Source of the DNA: JBFMHP01 sp040752855 | GTDB taxonomy: Bacteria; Pseudomonadota; Gammaproteobacteria; RBG-16-57-12 | Length of the DNA stretch: 42,145 bases | Assembly: GCA_040752855.1 (NCBI GenBank) | Contig: JBFMHP010000040.1 | Location: 1 to 42,145 of the forward strand | Reading direction: 5' to 3' | In this document: one piece after another, positions 16,188 through 24,637 of the stretch | How the letters are laid out: each line of letters starts with the position of its first letter | Position numbering within the stretch: position 1 is the first letter of the stretch | Program-made: the position numbers and the translations under genes | Notes under the pieces: generated by a model | Seen by the model: the letters and a program-made list of their open reading frames with translations, nothing else | What the model was told of the DNA's origin: nothing | Database searches by the model: none

Positions 16188-18311
16188 TCACCCGCGCGTG
16201 CGGCTGATCTTCACCACGCTCGGCAGGGCGCGCAGGCGGCGGATCAGCCGCGCCAGGTGCACGCGGTTTTTCACCGTTACGGTGAACAACATGGTGTGCA
16301 GCACGCCGTCGCGCTCCTCGGAGGTGACATGTTCGATATTGCTTTCCTGCTCGGCGATGGTGGATGCCACGGTGGCCAGTACGCCGCGCTGGTGCGCGGC
16401 GTCGATGCGGATCTCGACCGGGAATTCACGCCCGAGTTCCGCATCCCATTGCACATCGATCCAGCGCTCGGGCTTGTTGCGGAATTCGTTGACGTTTTTG
16501 CAGCTCTCGGTGTGCACCACGATGCCGCGGCCGATGGTGACAAAGCCCAGGATCGGATCGCCGGGGATCGGGTGACAGCACTTGGCGAAGGTGACCACCA
16601 TGCCTTCGGTGCCCTTGATGCCGAGCGGCTTGCCGACCGCCGTGCCGGGGGTGACATCCGAGGCCTGCATGCCCTGCTCGCTCATCATCAGCCGGCGCGC
16701 GATGACCAGGGCCACGCGCTTGCCGAGCCCGATGGCCTCGAGCAGATCGTCGGGCGTCTTGGCCTCCATCTCGGGCAGGATGCGCTCGATGGCCTCGGGC
16801 GGGAGCTCCTCGAGGCTGCGGTTGAAGGCCGAGAGGGTTTTATTCAGCAGGCGCCGGCCGAGCTTTACCGCCTCGTCACGTTTTAAATTCTTCAGTGCCT
16901 GGCGGATATTCGAGCGCGCCTTGCCGGTCATCACGAAATCGAGCCACACCGGATTGGGGCGCGAATCGGGCGCGGTGATGATCTCGACGGTCTGGCCGTT
17001 TTGCAGCGGCGTGCGCAGCGGCACGAGCTTGCGGTCGACGCGCGCGGCGACACAGGTATTACCGATATCGGTGTGCACCGCATAGGCGAAATCCACCGGC
17101 GTGGAGCCGCGCGGGATTTCCATGATCTGGCCCTTGGGGGTGAAGACGTAGACCTCGTCGGGGAAGAGATCGATCTTGACGTTCTCGAGAAACTCCAAGG
17201 AGTCGCCCACGTTCTGCTGAAATTCGAGCAGCCGGCGCAGCCATTCCTGCGCGCGCACCTGGGCCCCGCTGTCGCCGCTGCCGGTCTTGTAGAGCCAGTG
17301 CGCGGCGATGCCGGCCTCGGCCACCATGTCCATGCCGCCGGTGCGGATCTGCACCTCGATCGGCACGCCGTAGGGGCCGAACAGCACGGTGTGCAGCGAC
17401 TGATAACCGTTGGACTTGGGGATGGCGATGTAGTCCTTGAAGCGGCCCGGCACGGGTTTGTAGAGGGCGTGGGTCACGCCGAGTACGCGATAGCAGGTAT
17501 CGATGCTGTCGACGACGATGCGAAAACCATAGACATCCATCACATCGGCGAAGCTCAGGCGCTTCTCGCGCATCTTGCGATAGAGGCTGTAGATGTGCTT
17601 TTCGCGCCCCTGCACCAGGGCGGTGATCCGCTCCTGATCGAGGCGTCCCTTGATGGCGTTTTCGATCTTCTGCACGATCTCCTTGCGGTGGCCGCGCGCC
17701 TTGAGCACCGATTGCTTGAGGATGCGCGCCCGCATCGGGTAGTAGGCCTCGAAACCGAGGTCTTCGAGTTCAAGGCGCAGACGATGCATGCCTAAGCGGT
17801 TGGCGATCGGCACGTAGATTTCCAGCGTCTCGCGTGCGATGCGCCGGCGCTTGTCCGGTTTCATCACGCCGAGGGTGCGCATATTGTGCAGCCGGTCGGC
17901 CAGCTTGATGAGGATGACGCGGATATCGCGCACCATCGCCAGCATCATCTTGCGGAAGTTGGCCGCCTGGGCCTCGGCGGCGCTTTCAAAGTGGATGTGG
18001 TCGAGCTTGCTCACCCCGTCGACCAGCTCGGCGACCTCGCCGCCGAATTCCTTCTCCAGTTGGTCCTTGGCGGTGGGCGTGTCCTCGATGACATCGTGCA
18101 GGATGGCGGCCATGATGGACTTGTAGTCCATGCGCATGTCGGCCAGGATCATCGCCACCTCGAGCGGGTGGGTGATATAGGGCTCGCCGGTCTTGCGCTG
18201 CTGGCCCTCGTGGGCGCGGGCGCCGAATTCGTAGGCCCGATGGACCTCCGTCACCTGATGCGGCTCGAGATATTTCTCGAGCACGCTGCATAGATCACCG
18301 ACGGAGGGCAT
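16188..18311 (-). CDS. spoT: SpoT/Rsh bifunctional (p)ppGpp synthetase-hydrolase
   Basis: A 707-residue stringent-response enzyme. The HD hydrolase domain is intact (ARAHEGQQRKTGEPYITHPL and AAILHDVIEDT with the metal-binding His-Asp), so it can degrade (p)ppGpp. The synthetase domain includes GRFKDYIAIPKSNGYQSLH and VPIEVQIRT. A TGS domain (VFTPKGQIMEIPRGSTPVDF), a helical/zinc-finger region with KCCHPIPGD, and a C-terminal ACT domain follow. It precedes recG and follows rpoZ by 17 bases, a conserved arrangement. Synthetase activity cannot be judged from sequence alone. Confidence 0.96.
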   Translation of the reverse strand: MPSVGDLCSVLEKYLEPHQVTEVHRAYEFGARAHEGQQRKTGEPYITHPLEVAMILADMRMDYKSIMAAILHDVIEDTPTAKDQLEKEFGGEVAELVDGVSKLDHIHFESAAEAQAANFRKMMLAMVRDIRVILIKLADRLHNMRTLGVMKPDKRRRIARETLEIYVPIANRLGMHRLRLELEDLGFEAYYPMRARILKQSVLKARGHRKEIVQKIENAIKGRLDQERITALVQGREKHIYSLYRKMREKRLSFADVMDVYGFRIVVDSIDTCYRVLGVTHALYKPVPGRFKDYIAIPKSNGYQSLHTVLFGPYGVPIEVQIRTGGMDMVAEAGIAAHWLYKTGSGDSGAQVRAQEWLRRLLEFQQNVGDSLEFLENVKIDLFPDEVYVFTPKGQIMEIPRGSTPVDFAYAVHTDIGNTCVAARVDRKLVPLRTPLQNGQTVEIITAPDSRPNPVWLDFVMTGKARSNIRQALKNLKRDEAVKLGRRLLNKTLSAFNRSLEELPPEAIERILPEMEAKTPDDLLEAIGLGKRVALVIARRLMMSEQGMQASDVTPGTAVGKPLGIKGTEGMVVTFAKCCHPIPGDPILGFVTIGRGIVVHTESCKNVNEFRNKPERWIDVQWDAELGREFPVEIRIDAAHQRGVLATVASTIAEQESNIEHVTSEERDGVLHTMLFTVTVKNRVHLARLIRRLRALPSVVKISRTRG

Positions 18312-18328
18312 GGGGCGATACAGAGGGA

Positions 18329-18592
18329 TTAAAATTCGCTGCGGATTTCTTCTTCGCTGACACGGGATTCTTCGGCGTGTTCCCGGGCGCTGACACCCGC
18401 CAGCACGACCTTCGGATCGATCTTGCGCTCGGCGATCTCGCGCAGGGCGACGACGGTCGGCTTGTCATTTTCCCACGGCACCAGCGGCTCCTGGCCGTTG
18501 GCGATCTGACGCGCGCGCTTGGCCGCGACCAGGACCAGCTGAAAGCGGTTGTCCACTTTATCCAAACAATCTTCGACGGTGATACGGGCCAT
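18329..18592 (-). CDS. rpoZ: RNA polymerase omega subunit
   Basis: An 87-residue omega subunit, which wraps the beta-prime C-terminus and helps RNA polymerase assembly and, in Proteobacteria, ppGpp binding. MARITVEDCLDKVDNRFQLV, the AKRARQI helix and NDKPTVVALREIAERKI are nearly invariant in the family. It sits between gmk and spoT as in E. coli, 53 bases after gmk and 17 before spoT. Confidence 0.97.
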   Translation of the reverse strand: MARITVEDCLDKVDNRFQLVLVAAKRARQIANGQEPLVPWENDKPTVVALREIAERKIDPKVVLAGVSAREHAEESRVSEEEIRSEF

Positions 18593-18645
18593 AGGTAGAT
18601 GCTCCAGAAAAGACAGAACCCTGAATTGTACTGAATCCGGGGAGT

Positions 18646-19281
18646 TTATGACAATAGCTTTCCCAGCACCGGGGCGAGCCGCTCGGCCTGCACCGCCTGG
18701 CGCAGCCGGCGCGAGAGCACGATGGCCTTGAGATCGCGCAGCGCGGTGTCGAAATGGTCGTTGACCACCAGATAGTCGTACTCGCGGTAATGCGACATCT
18801 CGGTTTTCGCATCACGCATGCGCCGCTGGATCACCTCGTCGCTGTCCTGCCCGCGCGAGCGCAGCCGCGCCTCCAGGGTATTGGCCGAGGGTGGCAGGAT
18901 GAAGACGCCCACGCTCTCCGGGATCTGCTGCTTGATCTGGCGCGCGCCCTGCCAGTCGATCTCCAGGATCACGTCCACGCCCTTGGCCAGCTGCTCGCGC
19001 ACCCAGTCGCGTGAGGTGCCGTAGTAGTTGTCGAACACCTTGGCATGTTCGAGAAAACGCTGCTCGGCGAGCATACGCTCAAACTGCGGGATATCGACGA
19101 AGTAGTAGTGCACGCCGTGCTGCTCGCCGGGGCGCGTCGCACGCGTGGTGTACGAGACCGAGACCATGATATCGGGCACGCTCTGGATCAGGGCATTGAC
19201 CAGGCTGGTCTTGCCCGCCCCCGAGGGTGCGGAGACGATGTACAAGCTGCCGGCCAGGGTCGGATTGGATGAGGTGGTCAT
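18646..19281 (-). CDS. gmk: Guanylate kinase
   Basis: A 211-residue nucleoside monophosphate kinase converting GMP to GDP with ATP. The P-loop is SAPSGAGKTSLVNAL; the GMP-binding segment VSYTTRATRPGEQHGVHYYF and the lid-region DWQGARQIKQ are standard. It lies 18 bases after yicC and before rpoZ in the spoT block, coupling guanine nucleotide supply with (p)ppGpp metabolism by location. Confidence 0.97.
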   Translation of the reverse strand: MTTSSNPTLAGSLYIVSAPSGAGKTSLVNALIQSVPDIMVSVSYTTRATRPGEQHGVHYYFVDIPQFERMLAEQRFLEHAKVFDNYYGTSRDWVREQLAKGVDVILEIDWQGARQIKQQIPESVGVFILPPSANTLEARLRSRGQDSDEVIQRRMRDAKTEMSHYREYDYLVVNDHFDTALRDLKAIVLSRRLRQAVQAERLAPVLGKLLS

Positions 19282-19299
19282 AAACGCGGGGGCTCCCTG

Positions 19300-20166
19300 C
19301 TATTCGACGTTCTGGATCTGCTCACGCGCCTGCTCGATCAAGACCTTCAGGTCCAGCGCGTGGCGGGTAATCTCTTTATCGGCGGATTTGGAGGCGATCG
19401 TATTCGATTCGCGGTTGAACTCCTGCATCAGGAAGTCCAGCCGCCGGCCGCAGGCCCCGCCCTGTTGGAAGATGCGGTTGACCTCGATGAGGTGGGTCTC
19501 CAGGCGATCGAGTTCCTCGTCGATGGCGCTCTTGTTGACCAACAGCACCACCTCTTGTTCGAGCCGCCCTTCGTCGAACTGGATCTTGAGCTCGGCGAGC
19601 TTCTCCTCCAGCTTGGCGCGAAATTGGGCCTGCACCTGCGGCAGGCGGGCGCGGATCGCACGGGTGATCTCCTGCATCGCCTGGCAGCGCTGCACCACCA
19701 GCTCCTGCAGCCGCGCGCCCTCGCGCGCGCGGGCGGCGGACAGATCTTTCAGGGCTTGATCGAGCAGCGCCATGGCCTGGCGCTGCAGCAGCTCCGGATC
19801 AGGGGCCTGAACCGTCAGCACCCCGGGCCAGCGCAGCAGGTCGAGTGAGTTGACCGGCGAGGGGTTGTAAAGCAGCGAATCGACCAGGCGGCTGGCGTGG
19901 GAGAGTTCCTTGGCGAGCTTTTCGTTGACGGTAAACCGCGCCAGGGCCGCCTCGCCGACCTGGAAGCGCAACTGGCACTCGACCTTGCCGCGCTGCAGGC
20001 GCTCGGCGAGCCGCTCGCGCACCGCCGGCTCCAGCAGGCGCAGCTCCTCGGGCAGCCGCACCGTCACATCGAGATAGCGGTGGTTGACGGATTTTAGCTC
20101 CCAGCTCATCGCGCCCCAGTCTCCCTGGGCCTCGGCGCGGGCGAAGGCGGTCATACTGTTGATCAT
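19300..20166 (-). CDS. yicC: YicC-family endoribonuclease/RNase adaptor
   Basis: A 288-residue YicC protein. The family N-terminus MINSMTAFARAEAQGDWG, the ELKSVNHRYLDVTVRLPEEL segment and the C-terminal REFNRE-type signature (FLMQEFNRESNTIASKS) are present. YicC members in E. coli and the YloC relative in Bacillus have been linked to RNA cleavage or promotion of sRNA decay. It starts the gmk-rpoZ-spoT strand and is divergent from the kinase-phosphatase pair. Confidence 0.93.
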   Translation of the reverse strand: MINSMTAFARAEAQGDWGAMSWELKSVNHRYLDVTVRLPEELRLLEPAVRERLAERLQRGKVECQLRFQVGEAALARFTVNEKLAKELSHASRLVDSLLYNPSPVNSLDLLRWPGVLTVQAPDPELLQRQAMALLDQALKDLSAARAREGARLQELVVQRCQAMQEITRAIRARLPQVQAQFRAKLEEKLAELKIQFDEGRLEQEVVLLVNKSAIDEELDRLETHLIEVNRIFQQGGACGRRLDFLMQEFNRESNTIASKSADKEITRHALDLKVLIEQAREQIQNVE

Positions 20167-20174
20167 GGATACTC

Positions 20175-20203
20175 GCTCGACTGTCGAATCTAGTGGCTAT
20201 AAT
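20175..20203 (+). promoter_or_regulatory. Possible sigma70 promoter for the kinase-phosphatase pair
   Basis: In the 114-base divergent gap between yicC and the kinase, TATAAT lies at 20198-20203. A partial -35 (CTCGAC, 20175-20180) is 17 bases upstream. Transcription would start near 20210, leaving a ~70-base leader. Only the -10 is a good match. Confidence 0.35.
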
Positions 20204-20280
20204 AATCTTTTAAATCAGATAATTAAGACTTGCGACATTTGTGAACTAATTCACCGCCGCGAAAATCCGATACAAGTGTT

Positions 20281-21270
20281 ATGGCAAAAGCAGAACATGG
20301 CTTACAAGTCGGCACGCAGATCGACCACTACCGCATCGAGCAGGTACTCGGTTCCGGTGGCTTCAGCATCGTGTATCTGGCCACCGATCTCTCCTCCGGC
20401 AAACAGGTCGTCGTCAAGGAGTACCTGCCGCAGAAACTGGCCTATCGCAGTGAATCCGGGGCGGTGGTGCCGCGCAGTGAATCCGACGAGAGCCACTTCA
20501 AACAAGGCCGGCACCTATTCTTGCACGAAGCTCGCACCCTTGCCACCCTGCGCCATCCGAACATCGTCACGGTGACGAACTTCTTCAGCGCCAACGGCAC
20601 CGTCTACATGGCGATGGAATACGCCGAAGGCGTGAACCTGCAAAAGTACATCCGCGAGCACAACGGCGGGATGAGCGAGCGCTTCCTGCGCAAGATCTTT
20701 CCCGAGCTGCTCGATGGCCTCAAACATATCCACTCCAAGGGACTGCTGCACCTCGACATCAAGCCCGGCAACATCCACATCCGCCCCGGCGGCGCGCCGA
20801 TCCTGCTGGATTTCGGCGCCGTGCATCAACAGCAGATCAGCCGCGCCAACCAGCGCGGCCAGGTGATCTCGCCCGGCTTCTCACCGCCGGAACAATGCCA
20901 GCACGGCGGCTATGTCGGCCCGTGGACCGATCTCTACGCCATCGGCGCCAGCATGCGCACCTGCATCGAGGGCCAGCCGCCGATCCCGGCCCTGGAGCGC
21001 GTGGTGAATGATAAGCTCAAGCCCGCCGCCCAGGCCTTCAAGCGACGCTATTCGCAGGCGCTGCTCGAGGCTATCGACTGGGCGATGGAGCCCGATCCGC
21101 TGCTGCGCCCGCAGTCGGTCGACGAATTTCTCTTCGCCCTCGAAGGGGAGAACGGCCATGCCGCCAAGCCCGAGCAATCTTCCGGCCAGGAGGCCATCAT
21201 GGACTGGATCAGCACGAATCTGATCAAATTTCGCGGACCCGCCTCCGCTGGGAAAAAGGACGAGGATTAA
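20281..21270 (+). CDS. Soluble Hanks-type serine/threonine protein kinase
   Basis: A 329-residue eukaryotic-like kinase. The glycine loop VLGSGGFSIVYLA, Lys46 (VVVKEYLP), the catalytic loop HLDIKPGNIHI (Asp159, Lys161) and the metal-binding DFG (Asp177) are all intact, so it should be active. The kinase fold ends near residue 285, followed by a short charged tail with no membrane segment or sensor domain, so it is cytosolic. Its TAATG junction with the following PP2C gene suggests translational coupling and a reversible phosphorylation pair. Substrates are unknown. The adjacent gmk, rpoZ and spoT genes are on the other strand, so a functional link is only positional. Confidence 0.9.
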   Translation: MAKAEHGLQVGTQIDHYRIEQVLGSGGFSIVYLATDLSSGKQVVVKEYLPQKLAYRSESGAVVPRSESDESHFKQGRHLFLHEARTLATLRHPNIVTVTNFFSANGTVYMAMEYAEGVNLQKYIREHNGGMSERFLRKIFPELLDGLKHIHSKGLLHLDIKPGNIHIRPGGAPILLDFGAVHQQQISRANQRGQVISPGFSPPEQCQHGGYVGPWTDLYAIGASMRTCIEGQPPIPALERVVNDKLKPAAQAFKRRYSQALLEAIDWAMEPDPLLRPQSVDEFLFALEGENGHAAKPEQSSGQEAIMDWISTNLIKFRGPASAGKKDED

Positions 21271-22160
21271 TGAAATTCCAGGTTGGCTCCACGTCACGGA
21301 TAGGCAATCGCCGCACCAACGAAGACAGCTACGCCGTGCTCTCCAATCCGCACACCGTGCTGCTGCTCATCGCCGACGGGATGGGCGGGCACAACGGCGG
21401 CAAGCTCGCCTCGGAAACCTTCATCCAGACCGTGGAGCGCCTGTTCAATAAACAGACCGGACCGATCGAAGATCCGGTCAGCTTCTTACGCGAGGCCGTG
21501 CTCAAGGCGCATGACCAGATCAACGCCGCTGGCGCCGCGCACTCCCCGCCGCTCGATCCGCGCACCACGTGCGTACTTTGCCTGATCCAGAGCGGCTATG
21601 CGTGGTGGGCGCATCTTGGCGACAGCCGGCTGTACCTGTTCCGCCATGGCGAGGCGATCTTCCGCACGCGCGATCACTCACGCGTCGAAAGCCTGCTGCA
21701 GCAGGGCCTGATCACCCAGCAAGAGGTGCGCGATCACCCCTACCGCAACCACATCACCCGCTGCCTGGGCGGCCCGTCCAAACCTGCGTCGATCACCCTG
21801 AGCAAGGCGATCCAGCTCCAGATGGGCGACATTCTGCTGCTGTGCAGCGATGGCCTGTGGAGCGGCATGCGCACGAAGGAGATCGCCGAGAAACTCACCG
21901 ACGAACCCCTGGATGAACTGGCCAGCAATCTGGCCTCGGCGGCCGAGGAGATCGCTTATCCCAAAAGTGACAACATCACCTTGGTGCTGTTGCGCTGGCT
22001 GAGCCACGCCACCGATCAGCCCCCGCCGGAGGAAAAGCGCCCGGCCAAGCAGGAAGATGTCCCCGAGTTCGTCCCGCCGCAAGAGCAAGACGACATCAGC
22101 CGCGCCATCTCCGATGTGCAGGCGATCTTCTCGCAGTACGAAAAGGAATTGAATTCCTGA
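21270..22160 (+). CDS. PP2C-type serine/threonine phosphatase
   Basis: A 296-residue metal-dependent phosphatase. RRTNEDSYAV, IADGMGGHNGGKLA, HLGDSRLYLFRHG, LCSDGLWSGM and KSDNITLVLLRW contain the Asp residues that bind the two metal ions. The ATG overlaps the kinase stop codon by one base, the usual arrangement of a bacterial STK-PP2C pair, and it probably dephosphorylates the kinase and its targets. A ~45-residue acidic, proline-rich tail follows the catalytic domain. It converges on radC with a 13-base gap. Confidence 0.92.
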   Translation: MKFQVGSTSRIGNRRTNEDSYAVLSNPHTVLLLIADGMGGHNGGKLASETFIQTVERLFNKQTGPIEDPVSFLREAVLKAHDQINAAGAAHSPPLDPRTTCVLCLIQSGYAWWAHLGDSRLYLFRHGEAIFRTRDHSRVESLLQQGLITQQEVRDHPYRNHITRCLGGPSKPASITLSKAIQLQMGDILLLCSDGLWSGMRTKEIAEKLTDEPLDELASNLASAAEEIAYPKSDNITLVLLRWLSHATDQPPPEEKRPAKQEDVPEFVPPQEQDDISRAISDVQAIFSQYEKELNS

Positions 22161-22173
22161 ACCGTTGCCTGGG

Positions 22174-22848
22174 CTACAGCAATCCCCGCTCGGCAAATGA
22201 TACCGCTTCGGTATCGCCCACGACGAAATGATCCAGCACGCGAATATCCACCACCTGGAGCGCCTCGCGGATACGCCGAGTAATCTCCTGATCGGCGCGG
22301 CTCGGTTCGGCCACACCCGAGGGATGATTGTGCGCGAGGATAACGGCGGCGGCATTGTGCCCCAATGCGCGCTTAACCACCTCGCGCGGATAGACCGCCG
22401 CACCGTCGATGGTGCCGCGAAACAGCTCTTCGAAACACAGCACGCGATGGCGGTTATCCAAAAACAGGCAGGCGAACACCTCGTGCGGATAGTGCCGCAG
22501 CCGTGCCGTGAGATAGCGCCGCGTGTCCTCGGGACTGTTCAAGCCCTCGCCGCGCTCCAGCGTGGCGTGCAGATGCCGGCGCCCCATCTCCAGCACCGCC
22601 TGGAGCTGCACGTATTTCGCCTGCCCGAGTCCCGCGCCGCGGCAGAAGGTCTTCTGGTCGGCTTCAAGCAGACTGCGCAAGCCGCCATATTCGCTGAGTA
22701 AGTCGCGCGCCAGATCCACCGCGGTCTTGCCGGGAATCCCGGTGCGCAGAAAGATTGCCAACAGCTCGGCATCGGAGAGGGCCTGCGGGCCCCGCAGCAG
22801 GAGTTTTTCGCGCGGCCGTTCGTGCGCCGGCCAATCGGTGATTGCCAT
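22174..22848 (-). CDS. radC: RadC-family JAMM-domain protein
   Basis: A 224-residue protein with an N-terminal helix-hairpin-helix region (SDAELLAIFLRTGIPGKTAV) and a C-terminal JAB/MPN metalloprotease-like domain whose motif AHNHPSGVAEPSRAD keeps the His-X-His, Ser and Asp zinc ligands. Once called a DNA repair protein, RadC has no proven repair role. I start at ATG 22848 because a perfect GGAGG lies just upstream; an earlier in-frame start at 22902 is unlikely. It is divergent from coaBC across 95 bases. Confidence 0.93.
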   Translation of the reverse strand: MAITDWPAHERPREKLLLRGPQALSDAELLAIFLRTGIPGKTAVDLARDLLSEYGGLRSLLEADQKTFCRGAGLGQAKYVQLQAVLEMGRRHLHATLERGEGLNSPEDTRRYLTARLRHYPHEVFACLFLDNRHRVLCFEELFRGTIDGAAVYPREVVKRALGHNAAAVILAHNHPSGVAEPSRADQEITRRIREALQVVDIRVLDHFVVGDTEAVSFAERGLL

Positions 22849-22943
22849 GATTCCTCCCTGTCGGCAAAAGTGGGTGAGAGACGATGTTCCCTTCGCGGTC
22901 ATCAGGTATACAATAGCTTGAATATCATTGGCAATGCATTCGT

Positions 22944-24146
22944 ATGAGTCATCTCGCGCAGAAGCACATCGTCCTTGGCATCACCGGCTCCATCGCCGCC
23001 TACAAAAGCCCCGACCTGGTGCGCCGCCTGCGCGCGGAAGGCGCCGATGTGCGGGTGGCGATGACGGCCTCGGGCACGCACTTCGTCACGCCCCTGACCT
23101 TCCAGGCGGTGAGCAGCCAGCCGGTGCATCTGGATCTGCTCGACCCGGCCGCTGAGGCGGCGATGGGCCACATCGAGCTGGCGCGCTGGGCCGATCTTAT
23201 CTTGATCGCGCCGGCCTCGGCCGATTTCATCGCCCGCCTCGCCCACGGCCACGCCAATGACCTGCTGAGCACCCTGTGCTTGGCCACCGAGGCCCCGATC
23301 GCCATTGCCCCGGCGATGAATCGCGTGATGTGGACCCATCCTGCCACGCAGGAGAATTGCGCCAAGCTCCAACAGCGCGGCGTGCATATCTTCGGCCCCG
23401 GCGCCGGTGAGCAGGCCTGCGGCGAGGTCGGCGACGGCCGCATGCTTGAGCCCCATGAACTGGTGAGCGCAACCGACAGCCTGTTTGCGCGGCCAGGGAT
23501 GCTGAGCGGCAAGACGGTGATGGTCACCGCCGGCCCCACCTATGAAGACATCGACCCGGTGCGCTACATCGGCAACCGCAGCTCCGGCAAGATGGGCTAC
23601 GCCATCGCCGAGGCCGCGCGCGCGGCCGGCGCCAAGGTCGTGCTGGTCAGCGGCCCGGTGGCGCTGCAAGCCCCCGCCGGCATCGAGACGGTGCGCGTGC
23701 GCAGCGCCCACGACATGCACGAATACGTCATGTACCACCTCGACGGCGTCGATGTCTTCATCAGCGCCGCGGCGGTGGCCGACTACCGTCCCACCGTGGT
23801 CTCCGACACCAAGATCAAGAAAAACGAACACGAGCTGTGCATCGATTTGATCCGCAACCCGGACATCCTGCGCGCCGTGGCCGCCCTGCCCGACGGCCCC
23901 TACACCGTGGGCTTTGCCGCCGAGACGCACGACCTCGAGATGCACGCGAAGAAAAAACTCGTCGACAAGCGCCTCGACCTGATCTGCGCCAACCAGGTCG
24001 GCGGTCCGGATGCGGGCTTCGAGAGCGACCGCAACGCCTTGCAGCTATACTGGAAGGACGGCGCACGCCTCCTGTCCCTGCAGGACAAGGCGAGTCTGGC
24101 GCGCGAACTGATCGCATTCATCGCCGAGCAGCTTGGCGGCCGATAG
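22944..24146 (+). CDS. coaBC: Bifunctional phosphopantothenoylcysteine decarboxylase/synthetase
   Basis: A 400-residue coenzyme A biosynthesis enzyme. The N-terminal flavoprotein CoaC domain has GSIAAYKSPDLVRRL, the catalytic His in GHIELARWAD, PAMNRVMW and the redox Cys near EQACGEVGDG. The C-terminal CoaB domain has AGPTYEDIDPVRYIGNRSSG and FAAETHDLE. Together they condense 4'-phosphopantothenate with cysteine and decarboxylate the product. The radC-coaBC divergent arrangement is common in Gammaproteobacteria. Confidence 0.96.
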   Translation: MSHLAQKHIVLGITGSIAAYKSPDLVRRLRAEGADVRVAMTASGTHFVTPLTFQAVSSQPVHLDLLDPAAEAAMGHIELARWADLILIAPASADFIARLAHGHANDLLSTLCLATEAPIAIAPAMNRVMWTHPATQENCAKLQQRGVHIFGPGAGEQACGEVGDGRMLEPHELVSATDSLFARPGMLSGKTVMVTAGPTYEDIDPVRYIGNRSSGKMGYAIAEAARAAGAKVVLVSGPVALQAPAGIETVRVRSAHDMHEYVMYHLDGVDVFISAAAVADYRPTVVSDTKIKKNEHELCIDLIRNPDILRAVAALPDGPYTVGFAAETHDLEMHAKKKLVDKRLDLICANQVGGPDAGFESDRNALQLYWKDGARLLSLQDKASLARELIAFIAEQLGGR

Positions 24147-24171
24147 TCCCCACTCCCCAACGAGGACCGAC

Positions 24172-24588
24172 ATGACACCACGCACCTACCTCCGTCTGGT
24201 CATCCTCCTGCCCTTGGTGGTGATGGTCGCACTGACCCCGGCGGTAGCCGATCTGTTTAACAGCGCCGGGCGCTTCATCGAATTCGCGCTGCTGCCCTAC
24301 GCGCTGTTCGCCGTCCTGGCGCTGCTGTGGATTCAGTACATGCCTTTGGCCAACAGCCGGGCGTTGCTGGCCCGCGCGCCGCTGGTATTTTTCGTCTTTC
24401 TCAACCTCTATCTCACCGAGCGCCTGCTGGTCGGCAGCTTCGCCATGCCGGATCTGACCAGCTTCGGTCTGGTGCTGTTTGCCACCGACAGCGTCGGCCT
24501 GATGCTCACCTACGTCTACGCCCTGATCGCCGAGGAGATCTACCATCATCATTTCCGGCCGGCGCGGCACAATCGCCTGCGGGCATAA
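24172..24588 (+). CDS. Unknown small membrane protein
   Basis: I do not recognise the family. The 138-residue product has about four hydrophobic segments (roughly residues 7-25, 36-55, 70-90 and 100-122) and a short basic tail ending HHHFRPARHNRLRA. ATG 24172 is preceded by GAGGA; the frame extends upstream into coaBC, which I reject. It follows coaBC by 25 bases and is probably cotranscribed with it. Its stop codon abuts a terminator hairpin. Confidence 0.7.
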   Translation: MTPRTYLRLVILLPLVVMVALTPAVADLFNSAGRFIEFALLPYALFAVLALLWIQYMPLANSRALLARAPLVFFVFLNLYLTERLLVGSFAMPDLTSFGLVLFATDSVGLMLTYVYALIAEEIYHHHFRPARHNRLRA

Positions 24589-24616
24589 AAAAAGGGGCCG
24601 GATCTTCTCCGGCCCC
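24587..24616 (-). terminator. Rho-independent terminator for the minus-strand gene ending at 24638
   Basis: A perfect 9-base stem GGGGCCGGA (24594-24602) / TCCGGCCCC (24608-24616) with loop TCTTC is followed on the minus strand by a run of seven T (24587-24593 as A on the plus strand). It ends transcription of the gene starting at 25549 and may also slow the convergent coaBC transcript. Confidence 0.85.
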
Positions 24617-24637
24617 ATGCAGAATATAGCGAGCGGA

